Below are positions 25,696 to 37,400 of a stretch of 64,000 bases of DNA, piece after piece. The stretch spans positions 1,922,001 through 1,986,000 of the forward strand of contig NBAZ01000002.1 of the NCBI GenBank assembly GCA_002794735.1. Direction: 5' to 3'. Below the pieces are notes generated by a model. It saw only the letters and a program-made list of their open reading frames with translations, was not told the DNA's origin and did not search any database. The stretch comes from Pyrrhoderma lamaoense. Its lineage: Eukaryota > Basidiomycota > Agaricomycetes > Hymenochaetales > Hymenochaetaceae. The translations under genes and the position numbers were made by a program. Position 1 is the stretch's first letter. Each line of letters opens with the position of its first letter.

Positions 25696-27072
25696 TTAGA
25701 TGTCCCGTATTTTCTGAGATTCCTCTTCTTTTCTTTTCTTCTTCTTCTTCTTCGGGTGATGTTGAACGCAGTATATTTTTGATCGGCATCGAGCATAGAT
25801 CATTGAGATTAGTGTACTTGACGAGCATTCGAATTCCCTGAACTCTATTGACTGGAGAGTTGGACAGATTTCAAATTCAGTGTCCGAGTTCTCTCCCCAC
25901 TGACCGACAGAAACTCTTTCATCGTTACCTTTCAAAAGAAGCAGAGACTCCAGTAGTGCATCAGATACAACAGAACCACTAAGCACAAGTTTCCTTAAAT
26001 TTGGAGTCTTCCTCAGAAGCCGAACCAGAGTAGACGTTGTCATCGGTGTCCCAGTAAGTGATAGCTTTTCTAAAGGTGCTTTTGATCTTTCAATGAATTC
26101 TAGTACCTTGCAACTCCAGCTTTCTTCAAGATCAGGATTTAGCAGACCATTCATATCCAAAGACAAGTTACGAAGAGCAGGAAGGACGAGTAAATCAAGA
26201 AGCAAATTAGGATCGGCATCGTCAGTATATGAAGTGATCGATAAGTGCGTAAGCCGTGACATATTTAAAGGACCTTGCTCTCTGTACAAAGGAGCTGATG
26301 TCGTCCGGAAGAGACGCGTATCCAGAGTTTCCAAGTTTGGACATATTTCAAGCCAAGTCAGACAATCTTGCATTTGTTGACAGCAACGCAGTTCCAAAGA
26401 TTTCATACTCAGTGCAGAAGTAGAGTTAGTGGCGGCGGGAGGACATAAAGTAGGTGACAACAAGCGGAGATTGCGAAGAGAAGGACAACGAGAGAGATCA
26501 ATGAAGTAGACGCTTCCATAAAAATTGAAATATTTTGTTGAAATCGAAAAGTTTTCTAGTTGTGGCGCTCCGGATAGTAAAGCACGAAGAATTGGTTCAA
26601 GAACATAAAGATCAAGGGCGTGAAGGTCAATGGTATGCCAACGATCTTGCACCGAAATCAACTTGTTCATTAGGGAGTGCATACCTACAATATATTTCTC
26701 GCCACGCTCTGGTTCGAAAAACACAGGTCGTTTTGAATCCCCCATCTCATGGCATAACTTGATATACAAGGGTCTGTTATCTCCAGATCTCTGGATCCAC
26801 AAGTCAAGTAACTGTGAGTCATTAGCAGGACTAGATCCATGGCTGCCAAGAGATATAGTTGTCCAGAGTCTTTGCTGGGATATTGCGAGATTTCTCCAGT
26901 AACGACATACCCATGTCAAATTTAGAGGTGATGACAATGCAGTTGGCCATTTTTCACTAAAATCGGTTGTCTGTACACAGTGAACAAAGATTTCTGACAA
27001 TAACTCTTGAGGTAGCGGTTTCTTAGGGTTTGCATAGAGCGTACCGTTCTCCAGTCGATTTTCGGTAGACAT
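25696..27072 (-). CDS. F-box domain protein with LRR-like C-terminal part
   Basis: Predicted substrate adaptor of an SCF ubiquitin ligase; the target is unknown. The F-box lies at about residues 18-75: LPQELLSEIFVHCVQ, then LNLTWVCRYWRNLAISQQR and LWTTISL, the pattern typical of the large basidiomycete F-box family. The rest is a series of leucine-rich strands (NLRLLSPTL, LSLDMNGLLNPDL, LRKLVLSGSVVSDALLESL) consistent with LRR-like repeats. The frame is uninterrupted and single-exon. I chose the ATG at 27072 because it lies shortly before the F-box; an in-frame ATG at 27171 would add 33 Arg/Cys-rich residues and is less likely. The C-terminus is a Lys/Glu run encoded by an AAG/GAA repeat (25733-25756), so its last 20 residues may vary between strains. 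The BTB gene upstream is on the same strand. Confidence 0.85.
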   Translation of the reverse strand: MSTENRLENGTLYANPKKPLPQELLSEIFVHCVQTTDFSEKWPTALSSPLNLTWVCRYWRNLAISQQRLWTTISLGSHGSSPANDSQLLDLWIQRSGDNRPLYIKLCHEMGDSKRPVFFEPERGEKYIVGMHSLMNKLISVQDRWHTIDLHALDLYVLEPILRALLSGAPQLENFSISTKYFNFYGSVYFIDLSRCPSLRNLRLLSPTLCPPAATNSTSALSMKSLELRCCQQMQDCLTWLEICPNLETLDTRLFRTTSAPLYREQGPLNMSRLTHLSITSYTDDADPNLLLDLLVLPALRNLSLDMNGLLNPDLEESWSCKVLEFIERSKAPLEKLSLTGTPMTTSTLVRLLRKTPNLRKLVLSGSVVSDALLESLLLLKGNDERVSVGQWGENSDTEFEICPTLQSIEFREFECSSSTLISMIYARCRSKIYCVQHHPKKKKKKRKEEESQKIRDI

Positions 27073-27415
27073 TGAGAGTGTTAAGGGTGCAAATTTGCGT
27101 CTGCAAATTAAGCATATTGATGATATACGAGGAGAAAAAGTGGTGTGGCGAAAGCGGTATTTTCTAGTCATGTGCCTATCTCGAAACGAGTGGCGGATTG
27201 AAGCAAACTAGACTAGTACTATGTAAGTAGATGAATTACATAATCTGATATCATACTATGTAACTTTGTAAGTTGATAAATCTATGCACTTTGTCTGAAT
27301 TCTTATGTAGATTGAGCATATACAACAACAAAAGCTCGCTATTCAACACAAGTTATGAGAAAGCCATACATATATGCAAGTACCATATGTGAAAGAGAAC
27401 ACAGAAACCGCTGAC

Positions 27416-28377
27416 TTATTCAAATGTTAACGGAAGAAGAAGTATAACTCGAATAAACTCGATAGCGAATTCGACTTTATTGAAAAAAAGGTTGTTGCAT
27501 TTCGTACAAAGATCTGCCCAAAGTCCATTTAATTCATGACGATCCCAAAACGAAGCACCGTACCCGAAGATCAAGGCGCACTCGACGGGCGCCGTGATTT
27601 CAAAGAATGACAGGACTGCCATCTTGAAAGCTGCCCAGATAGTTTTATCATGAGCCTGGGAGCGACAGGTAGCAGCATGCGAGAGACTCAGACATTCCCA
27701 TCTGAGAATATTGTCCCTGGAATTATTCGTAGCATTCCTTTGAAAGGATATATTCAAAGCCCGCAAAAGAAACGATTTACGGCGTTGGTGTAGATTAAAG
27801 AGGTTTAGAAGAGACTGAGTATCAAGAGTCTTCAGAATACGCATTTGGATAGTATTATCGGTTTGCGGTGGGGCATTTGTTTGACAGTGATCTTTACGAC
27901 TTCAGTCCACCCTTGTCGGCTAGCGAGAGCATATCTCTCCAATGCCGATCCTGGGAACTTCGCTTCATGTAACATGCTCTTCAGAGTCTCGGTAACATCA
28001 AGGATATCGTATTTATCCGCTGCATCAGCCAGCCTGGATAGGAAATTGAAAGTATATTCTCCGAATTTCAGGGAGGAGCGACGGCGAGGATATATGGAAT
28101 CTAAAAGGACTTCGATGATTTCACCTTTTTCCGTAAGATTTACAACGTCGTTAACGAATGCTGAAGAGTTCGGAAGAGAAATCATCCCGCTGAATACATC
28201 TGAAGCCAATTTCAAGATTACAGAATGGACTTTGAAGAGAACTTTATCGCAAGACCTCAGCGTGACGTCTCCATCGTCACTGTGGTATACCTTATGTACT
28301 CGTTCGGGTCGCTCAAGAGCGGAGGCATCGAGCTTAGTGTCAGCGAAGAACGATCCGTCAGTAGAGATAGATGACAT
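27416..28377 (-). CDS. BTB/POZ domain protein
   Basis: Protein-interaction module, often a CUL3 ligase adaptor in eukaryotes; the mushroom-type members are mostly uncharacterised. The BTB fold begins at about residue 30: DGDVTLRSCDKVLFKVHSVI, then VFSGMISLP and VNLTEKGEIIEVLLDSIYP, followed by a helical part (YDILDVTETLKSMLHEAKF). The frame drops by one base at about 27860-27861 (a CC expected to be CCC or CCG). Restoring it joins HRKP to DNTIQMRILKTLDTQSLLNL and gives one protein of about 320 residues ending at 27416. The second half has the same order of elements as the BTB protein at 45309-46998 (LHRQRR there, LHQRRKSFLL here). Start ATG at 28377 directly precedes an acidic leader. Confidence 0.8.
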
Positions 28378-29606
28378 TTGTTGAGTGTGAAGACGTTATC
28401 ATACACTACAGGAAGTTCAAGGCCCTGCGAGTACCGTGACAGTGCATGCTTTAATATCAGTATCATGTAATTTTAAATTGCTGGAACCCCGTCACGGATA
28501 TCACGACCTTCATGGAGTTCCCTATTGCTATGTGAAATCTCATCAACTTAGGTTACTTACATATTTCTATTAACTTGGGTAGTTCGAATGATGTTTGTTC
28601 TTCATCACTACCTTACCTGCATTCAGAGTGTCATTAATTCAGGTATTGTGATTTTTTTCCCTTTGAAATCTCATGCATTTCTTGGCATAAATCTCACGAT
28701 CTGATATCTGATTTATTTAAGTATCGTGTCGGCTCCCTGAAACAGTTTTTTTGGTAATCAAGTAGAATACGTATATCCATCCGACGGATAAAGAAACATA
28801 CGGGACCGAGCCCTGCATATGAACTGACCGTTACTGCCTATAAAGGGAGTTCGTATTAAAAGGCATTATCTGTTCTATATCTTACTTACTGACACCAAAA
28901 TCGTGCGTAGTAGATGTAAATTGCTTTGCCATTTTAAAATACTGTAGTTCAAGGGAATAGATCTCTTAAATCCGGAATGAGAGTTGTAAATAGCAGATAT
29001 TTGTAGGGGAAGAAAGATTAAGCGGAGCCGAATCGGAGAGCGCGGTGAAGTAAGCCGTAAAATTCATGTCCAGTACTTTTAGGATGACTTAACGCCAAGG
29101 CTTAAGCTGAGGTCTTTCTCTAGCAAAATACCTGTCCTCGCACCAGCACTGTCTGCAAGAAACGTGTCGCTCTTAAGGGGGTCTTAGGAAAACATAAAGA
29201 CGACAACGGCCGCAAGTTTTACTCAGTATCGTAGCTGCCTTGCGGAGTCTGCCTTCAGCCGTACTGTAGTCGAGGACTCATGAGTCTAACACTGTCTAGA
29301 CCTCATCCGCAGCAAACCATCTCTGTTTTCTATATCAAGATCGCTTTTCCTCTCGTTTGAAATTTTCCAAAGCAAATTGTAAAGTCAAGAAAGGAGTCGC
29401 TGCTCAATTGTCCGCTTGCTGTTGCGCCCCGAATCTACGGTAACTTTACAGGGATTTGCGGCCAGTCCCTCGTCATACCCCATACGCGCTCGCTCTCCAT
29501 CCCACTGCGTCTCGGCTTCCGCCAGTTCTGATACATAGTACGGACGAAGGGGTCGGTCTGCATTTGATAATAAATTTTGGTTCTGCGCTTTCATTATCGC
29601 AATCCA
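28378..29606. other. Divergent intergenic region, 1.2 kb
   Basis: Lies between the start of the minus-strand BTB gene and the start of the plus-strand flavocytochrome gene, so it should contain both promoters. AT-rich with no coding signal. A pyrimidine-rich stretch with CGCTCTCC-like motifs precedes 29607. Confidence 0.55.
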
Positions 29607-32600
29607 ATGTCGACCCCGACATTTTCTTCTATCCTTGCAAGCTCAACAGCAAGTAGGGCATCTACATATATTCCTCCATTTGCGACAGCATCGTCCGGTA
29701 ATTCTATACCCACCGCGGATAGCACAACATCATCTTTACGTGCAAATCCAACTACTCCTTCATATCAAGATGATGTGACCTGGGTTCAGGCTTATCTAAC
29801 TATCCATTCTTTATCCAAGAACAGTTATGTTTACATGTACATCTTTTGGTTTGCTGTATTTCTTGTGTTTGTTGCACTCTCTATTGCTACCTGGACTAGT
29901 GTACGAGGTGGGGCGTTGGGTGCTCGATGGCAAAAATGGGCTTTGCGTAGACGGACTTGGCGTAAGAAAGCAACTATCAAGCAAGCTGAGGCTGAAGCAC
30001 GTCGGAAAGGTCTTGACCCTAGCTTAGCTTACAGGCAGCCTCGTGCTCTTCCAAGTAATGCCCAGATCCTATCTGCTACGACGCTTGTGGTAGTTGTACT
30101 GGCTCTATGTTTCTGTGGTCCAGACTATATCAATCCAGATCTTGACCTATTTGATTTTTCTGGAGCTAAGGCGTCTTCATCTTCTCTTACAAAACGATCA
30201 CAGACACAGATTTCAGACCAAGTTTTAAATGATTTTATTCCACATTATACAATCAATAAATCACTTTGGTCTATGGCCGCTCGCGCCGGTGGATTTGCGT
30301 TTGCTTTGTATCCACTTGTTATTGTTCTGGCGCTAAAGGCAGCACCATTCGCCTTGTTCGCTATTCCAGGATTCGTAGGCTATAGTCATGATAAAATGAT
30401 ACGCTTACACCGATATGTTGGGCGTCTTGTTTGGTTTGTAACTTTCCTACATGTCGTATTCTGGGTTGTACAGGTTTGCAAGGACAAACGTGCCAGTACG
30501 GGAAAGTTGATTATAACATATGTTTGGCAGTATTACCGCTTCCGTTATGCATGGGTGGTAAGTTCTAAAATGTTATTTCCGACCTGAACACTATTTAATA
30601 ATACAATGTAGGCTTTCTTGTCAATGACAATACTCATGATATTTACATTTGACTGTATAAGAAATCCTCACTACGAAATTTTCTACGCTGTGCATGTAAT
30701 TTTTACTCCTCTTACAATCGTGTTCTCTGCTTTGCATCATCCTGCTCGATCTGTCTGGTATTGGTGTTTTGCCGCTCTTGCTCTTTGGGTAGGAGAGCGG
30801 CTCTGGAGATTCTGTTGGTGGGTGTACGTTAATGACGCCTTGCACTTTGGTGCGAAGAAAACGGGCACGAGAAAAGGAAGGACAGCAGCAGATGCGGGAA
30901 TTGTCAGGCCGTACTCATATGCCGCCGTGAGGTCTGCAGATAAGGACCCTACTCCACTATCTCACAGCCCTCATCAGCCAACACCTTCTCGTAGTAGCGC
31001 CATTACCCTCACCGATTCCAATGGAATATTAGGCAAAGACAGACAAACCCAGGAAGATTTTGAGTTGGAGGCTCTGCGAGCTCCCGAACCCATTCGTCCT
31101 CAGACCGGAAGCATTTCGGAGCTCGAAAACCGTCGCCCGGCGAGTGCAGCATCTTCTGTATATTCGGACCGGATTGACTATACCCCGTCACCTGGAGAGC
31201 TGATCGAACTAGCTCGTGTAAATACTGAACACAGTGACTCTGCTACGAAACTGAGAGGAGTCCCATTGCAGATTCAGACTAATGGGAATGATGTTACCAC
31301 ACCAGTTCCTACATATCCACCTGTCTCGCATCTTCATCAATGGCATGTAGCCGCAGCATTGCCTACTAAAACTCAGACCCCTGGACCTGGTGCTGTCCCT
31401 CAAACTAGTATAAATCAAATTCCTAGATCTGGGTCAGCACATTTCCAACCTCACCCTACTCGTCCCCCTGCTCCGGTATATGCACCACCACCGGGATATG
31501 CTTTTGCAACGCTTCTGCCGGGACGTACCGTCCGACTAAGGCTGGTTACACCCGGATATCAAACATGGGCCCCAGGACAACATTTCTTGGTCAGGATACC
31601 CGCGATTTCGAATCTCACTACACATCCATTTTCTGTAGCAGGCGTTTGCGACGAACAGGCGGAATTACGGATTGAACAAGGGAATGAGCTTGGTCTCAGC
31701 CCACGTGCTCAAATAGAGGCAGGAAGAGAGCTTGTATTGCTCATCCGAGCTAAGAAAGGTTGGACAAAGCGTCTCTGGGATTTAGTAAGTACACTACAAG
31801 GACAATCAAGATCCCAGCCAGAAGGAGAGACGCTCCCTCCGAATTGTCCCCTTCCCCCAGCAGGTTCTCCAGGAGTGGTGCTTCGAGCAATGGTGGATGG
31901 ACCTTTCGGCTCTGCGGCTCGGACTCGCTGGGGACGATATTCAAGCGTACTCATTGTAGCTGGAGGGTCTGGTGTAAGCTTCGGTATGTCTGTACTGGAA
32001 TACATCTGTCTTTGTATCGCTGGTCGTGATGGAAAGTTCCTCGGCGGACATCCGGGAGGCTGGGGAGTTGGGAAGAAGGGAGCCTGGGTTACCCAAAGGG
32101 TCAGATTCGTATGGCTCGTCCGTGAGTATGCGCATATACAGGTACGTCTAATTTGAACTTGGATAAATTGATATACAACTCACACAGATGCAATTGCAAT
32201 CTGCTAGTGGTGTGCTGGTGCTCTAAGTCGTTGTCTCACTATTGTGCCTACTGATGCTCTTGAAATTAATATTTTCGTGACAAACTTCCGTCCTCCTAAA
32301 GAGCTACAAGCTTTATCATCTCCTAGCGATGCACTCAGTTCCGAAAACTTGCATATGGAAGCAAGTGACGATGGCCTATTAAAGCCCCCTGCTCCTCGTT
32401 TCGCCCGTCCAGGTAGCGCAAAAGAGCGGCGCCTTTCCTCCACATCTGTTGACTCAAGTGCAAGTGATATTAGTGTTGATAGTATCGTCGATTCTTACTT
32501 TGAGGGGTCTGAAGGAGGGAAAGGAGATGAAATAGGCGAACTTGGATTTGAATCACATGCTCTTGATTATACAAATTTCGATGGTGATGACGATACCCCT

Positions 32601-33485
32601 ATGCCCGGAGAAAACCGACTGTCTAGACGAATTATAAAAGAGAGTCGGTTGCGAAGAAAGCGTACACAAAAAGCCGAGAAAGCGGCAGCAGCGAAACGAG
32701 AGCTCGAGTCGATCGCTCAACAGAAACGCACACATGTGAAGGCTACTTCAAGTGATTCATATGATCAAGTTTCACTCTCTCAAGAACCATTGCTAGCAAA
32801 TACTCAGACCCAACCCGGTGCTCACTCACATAATCCCTCAGCCACGAGCTCAAATTTATTATCACCGCCTCTTTCTCCTGGATCAACTTACTCGACACAC
32901 ACCGCAACCTCAGCTTTTGATCGTCCGGGAAGACATCAATCTTTCAACTCCTTTAGTGCATTTTCTCCAGAAACCAGCGGCGCCAGGCGTCTATCTGTCA
33001 TCTCAAATAACTCAGATATCAAAAACCCAAATGCTCTGTCACCAAGTGAATCGACTCCTTCACTAACGCCCACTGCAAGTTCTTGGATAGAACCGACTAT
33101 TAGATGGGTAGATCAAGAGGATGGCCATGAGCGAGATGTCCTGACTCGCGCTGAAGTTAGCCTTGCACTAGAGCCACAGGACGTACGGGATCTACAAACT
33201 GTTTCAGAGTGGGCGCGTCCTGGGAAACCGAAACTAGGACGTATACTCTCCGATGAAGTTGAGGCATCGAAGGGACGTGTGGCTGTTGCCTGTGAGTACC
33301 TTTATCTATAACACAAGAGGGACACAATTGACATGAAACCAATGATGCATCTTATAGGTTGTGGTCCTACATCGTTAAATGCATTGATGCGCAAGCTTAT
33401 TGCGGAACAGATCAATCCGGCGCGGGTTGCTCGGGGTGATCTTCGGGGATCGATTGATTTTATTGCTGAAGACTTTGAATACTGA
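29607..33485 (+). CDS. Ferric reductase / NADPH oxidase-type flavocytochrome, extended
   Basis: Integral membrane oxidoreductase expected to move electrons from NADPH via FAD and two haems across the membrane (FRE/NOX superfamily). Four exons fit with no frame break: 29607-30557, 30612-32141, 32208-33291, 33358-33485, giving 1230 residues. Haem-ligand histidines occur as two pairs each 14 residues apart: H268/H282 (MIRLHRYVGR, FLHVVFWV) and H345/H359 (YAVHVIFTP, FSALHH). The FAD-binding motif is HPFSVAG (about 655), the NADPH site GPFGSAARTRWG (about 747) with VLIVAGGSGVSFG, then WCAGALSRCL, and the terminal CGPTSLNALMR (about 1190). Two long Ser/Pro-rich insertions are unusual: about 400-600 between the membrane and FAD domains, and about 860-1180 inside the NADPH domain. 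Typical FRE proteins have 600-800 residues. Ferric reduction versus superoxide production cannot be decided. The start ATG at 29607 is the first in frame before the Ser/Thr-rich leader. Confidence 0.9.
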
Positions 33486-34467
33486 ATATATACTAAAAGT
33501 AATTGAATTATAATAATTAAAATTATTAACCGTTGACACTATTAGACAAGACTTTATTCTTTTTTTACGAACTTCATTAGTATTGACAACATTTGACACT
33601 TACTTCATGGACTTTTCTTTCTTACTTTTACATCCTGCAGTAGTTAGAAACACTTGTATCGGCCTATCTTTACCAAGTATATCATGAAAAGCTCGCATCG
33701 CTTTTATTTTCATCTTGGCGTCGCACCCATCAGTACAATCAACTTTTGGACGTTAGATCTACACGTACTTGAATGTGAAAAACGGATCATGCATGCATAT
33801 ATTCCCACGTTATTTCGTACCATGTCCTGGACCTAGCTGTGCTGACGTGCCTTCATCATGACCATAACCGACTTAGCTTCGGCAACCCTGAAAAGCGTGT
33901 TCTTTGCAGCAACACGGAATGCGGAAATTCCATACAATTAACTCACGGAAAACAACATCGCGATAAAGTCGCAGATTTCATACTACTTGAGTTGGAACGG
34001 TCTGAGAAAATGAGGACATTGACTCGAGGATCTAAGTTGATAATGGACTATCGTTTTTTTCAATCTATCAGGTCCTTTATGCGACCAACTCATTACTCTT
34101 GTTACTGAGTTGACAGTAAGGCACAGCTTTACCGAAGAAATGGGTGTACAAAATGTTGACTAGTATCCTCGTTGCGACCTTTCAAAGCATTTCAGGTCCT
34201 CTTGCATCACCCCAGAGCCAAGAACAGAAGCTGGAACTGCGCACCCGTTAGTTGTTGCACATCTAAACTGTGGATTGTTCTCTTTTTCTGCGCGTTTTAG
34301 CAGGTAAATCTAGTATATATGACGTCGGAGGGATTAGAAAATCCGGATACTCGTCCTCTCCCGCGAATTGGGTTGAGCGTTTCGATTCTGAGTGAGCCTA
34401 CGTTGTTTTGTAATGCGGCATCGTATTTAAAGCTAATATAACAATAAATCGCAAAAAAAGCCAAAGA
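33486..34467. other. Intergenic region, 1 kb
   Basis: AT-rich after the flavocytochrome stop. No clear coding signal. A short stretch around 34195-34250 reads GPLASPQSQEQKLELRTR after a TTTCAG and could be an upstream exon of the next gene, but the link is unproven. Confidence 0.45.
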
Positions 34468-37400
34468 GTGTGGTACTATCTGAACATCTCGGCGAATCCG
34501 CCTATCAGGTCGAATCTTCATCCTCTTGGTCCGTTGCCTTTTGGTGGGAATTTTGCACAACAGCTCTATGCAAGTGCGACTCCTGCGCGCAATGAATCCC
34601 CAAGGCCAACTTCTTCGGAGATCAATAACAAGAAACCCGAGTTCGATGTACCCCTCCGCCTGCTCTTCCGTCTTTCAACTCCGGACAAGGCTCTGGTGAG
34701 GGAGAATCATCAACCCAAAGGGGAACAACAATCTATAGGACTCAGCGCGAACGCTATCTAGAGCTCAGGGGGCAGCGCGCGACAGATTCGAAAGTTGGAA
34801 TAGCTGAAGAAGTTCCCGATGCGTATTCATACATTGCACCTCCCTAGGAGGAGCTTCTTCTTCATCTGATCCTCCTGCATTCGACATCACAACTGATCAA
34901 CAAAGTGTAGACCTATCGCGTCGTCCAACAATGCTACCTATGTACTCACTTACAGCAGAAGAAGGTCTCACTGTTAACATTGACAACGATGAGGCTTCTT
35001 CAATAGCAACAGGGTTAGAAACTGTAAGTATTGCATCAGAACGCCCAGAGTTTGTTGGACGTGGATTTGGGGACAACACCGGCCAAGCCGACTCCGTTGC
35101 GAACTCCTCTCCTCCAGATTTACATACCGGCATGATATCTCCACCTCCGTCTTTTGATACTCAATCAAGTCATGAGATAGGCAACTATACACGGACTCGA
35201 ACTATATCTTCGGTTACCAGAGCTTCAGGTTCTGGAGAAACACGTAGACCTCTTCCATCAATTTCAAGTGTGTCGACCACCACTTCTATAGATCCTACCA
35301 GCCAGCAGATCCCCCTGTCTACTCAGAATGTTTCCACATCTCGCCGTGTCTCTGGGCCTCGTCCGACAACTTCGTCTAGCACAAGCTCGGGAGCAAGTAG
35401 TTATGCCATCGTGAACGGGAGCCCTGATCCCTCCTCGCCTAGAGTCATGACTAGTAGTACTCTCCCGACATTGCAAACTCACCCCAGAGTGTGAGTCCCC
35501 AGCCTGTGGTCCGTGACAGCAGTGCATATGCCCAAGCTCTCTATGCTTCAGCCTTTGCGCCTGTAACTGCACGCCAGCCAGCAACCACCTCACCCTCCCC
35601 ACCATCCGCTCTCCCTCCTTCCAACAATCCAAATAACTTGCGTCCTGGCAATAATGTTGGCATGCGTAGTGCTTCTTCGCCAGCCTCACAGTCAGTTAAT
35701 ATTGTGACCGTTGCTAGCTCAGCGGGAGGAACAACGCAGACGATTCAGCAACCAACTGTAGCTGCGGGACCTAATACCACTAGCGTTAATAGGGCTGCTT
35801 TAGTGAACGCCGGGAGTACAACGACTCTGCCTTTACATAGACAATCTATATCGGGATCCCCAATCTCGGTTGCATCTTCGGGATCTGGCACAGCAAGTTC
35901 AACTTCCGGATTTGCACAGAATATCTCTCAATCTCAAGCTCAAGTTCAGAGTCCATTCCAAGCCCAACATTCAGCTTCAGTCTCCCCGACTCAGCAACAA
36001 CAACGCACCCCTTATCGATACTCTCAAGCTATGATGGGCACACCTATCACTAATGCTTCTTCGTCTACATCTTCTAAGGCGAAAAAGATTAGTTTGTGGG
36101 GATTATCAAATACGGAAAAGAAGCGTGAAAAGGAGAGACTCGAAGCCGAACGCAGAGCTCGTGAACGTGCTGCTGCGGATAGAGAAAGGGAGAGAGCCAT
36201 TGCTGAAGGGGCGACGAGATGGATAGCTCCCACTCCTCAGACACCGAATGCACAGGTTAGTCAATTTAGGATACTTAGGAAAATCATGGTGATTTATACT
36301 CAACAATAGAATATACAGGTCACTTCCGTAAGTAAACAATAGATATTCAAGGCTTAGAACTCATAATATCTATAAAGACTATCCCAAATATTCAAGGTTC
36401 CAATAATGTCCAACCCCGTCCCTTACAAGGACAAGTTTCTCAACAATCTAGTATACAACCGACACAGAACAACAATGGTGATGTTCGTGCTGCTGTCAAT
36501 ATAGGAGTGGCTTTGGGGAGTGCGGCTCTTAATGGTGCATCCCAGGCAATATTTGGAACTAGATTAACTGGGACGGCGAATAGGCCCTCGGCCTTGGGAA
36601 CTGCAATTACAGGTCTAGTGAACAGTATAGGGAATTCAGGGAACTCTTCCAACACTTCAACTACTACTACTGCAACGGCAGCTGTTGGTGGAGCAATCGC
36701 AGGGTTGGCAGGTGCCGCACTTTTGAACGAGGTGACTGGAAATAATAACCCGTTGGATCCCAGTACCCTGCTATCTAATATTGACGCGAGCAGCTTGATT
36801 AGCTCGTTTCAACTCAATAACGCCTCAAATAACGAACTCGATCTGAGTGCTATGATCAATGCGAATCCGGGATAGATTTCTCAAGCTTGATACCTGGAAC
36901 AGACACGAGCGCTTTGTCTGGTATAGTTGGCACAGATAGTACAGATCTCTCTAACTTCAACACAAACTTCACGGGCACGAACGTTGATATCGGTTATGAT
37001 CCCACCGCATTACTTAATAGTATACTTGGCGGCGACAATTCCAGAGTACAGGTTCATTTGACCCAAGTTACGGTGTAGACATTTCAAGCTTGAATAGCGT
37101 TCCTTTGGGTGGCGCTAATGATCAAGATGGCTTCACTTCAGACTCAACGGCGTTCAACTATGATACTACGGATAACATGAACGCCTTCCCGACTGATGCA
37201 TATCCGACCGATACACCCTTCGACCCAAGCGCTAGTGCAGCCTATTGTGATAACGGGGATTCTTCTAGTGTTCCTTACATACCCCTTGATCAGACTCAGG
37301 ATCCTAATTACTGTACTTCAAATAACTCAGATCCAGGTGTTGGTCTAGGATCTGATCCGGATAACCAGCAGCAAGATGATAACGCCTCTCAGTGGAGTGA

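Noticed and set aside
27845..28384. 179-codon open frame on the plus strand
   Set aside because: Exactly antisense to the BTB gene, whose domain is clear; a shadow frame.
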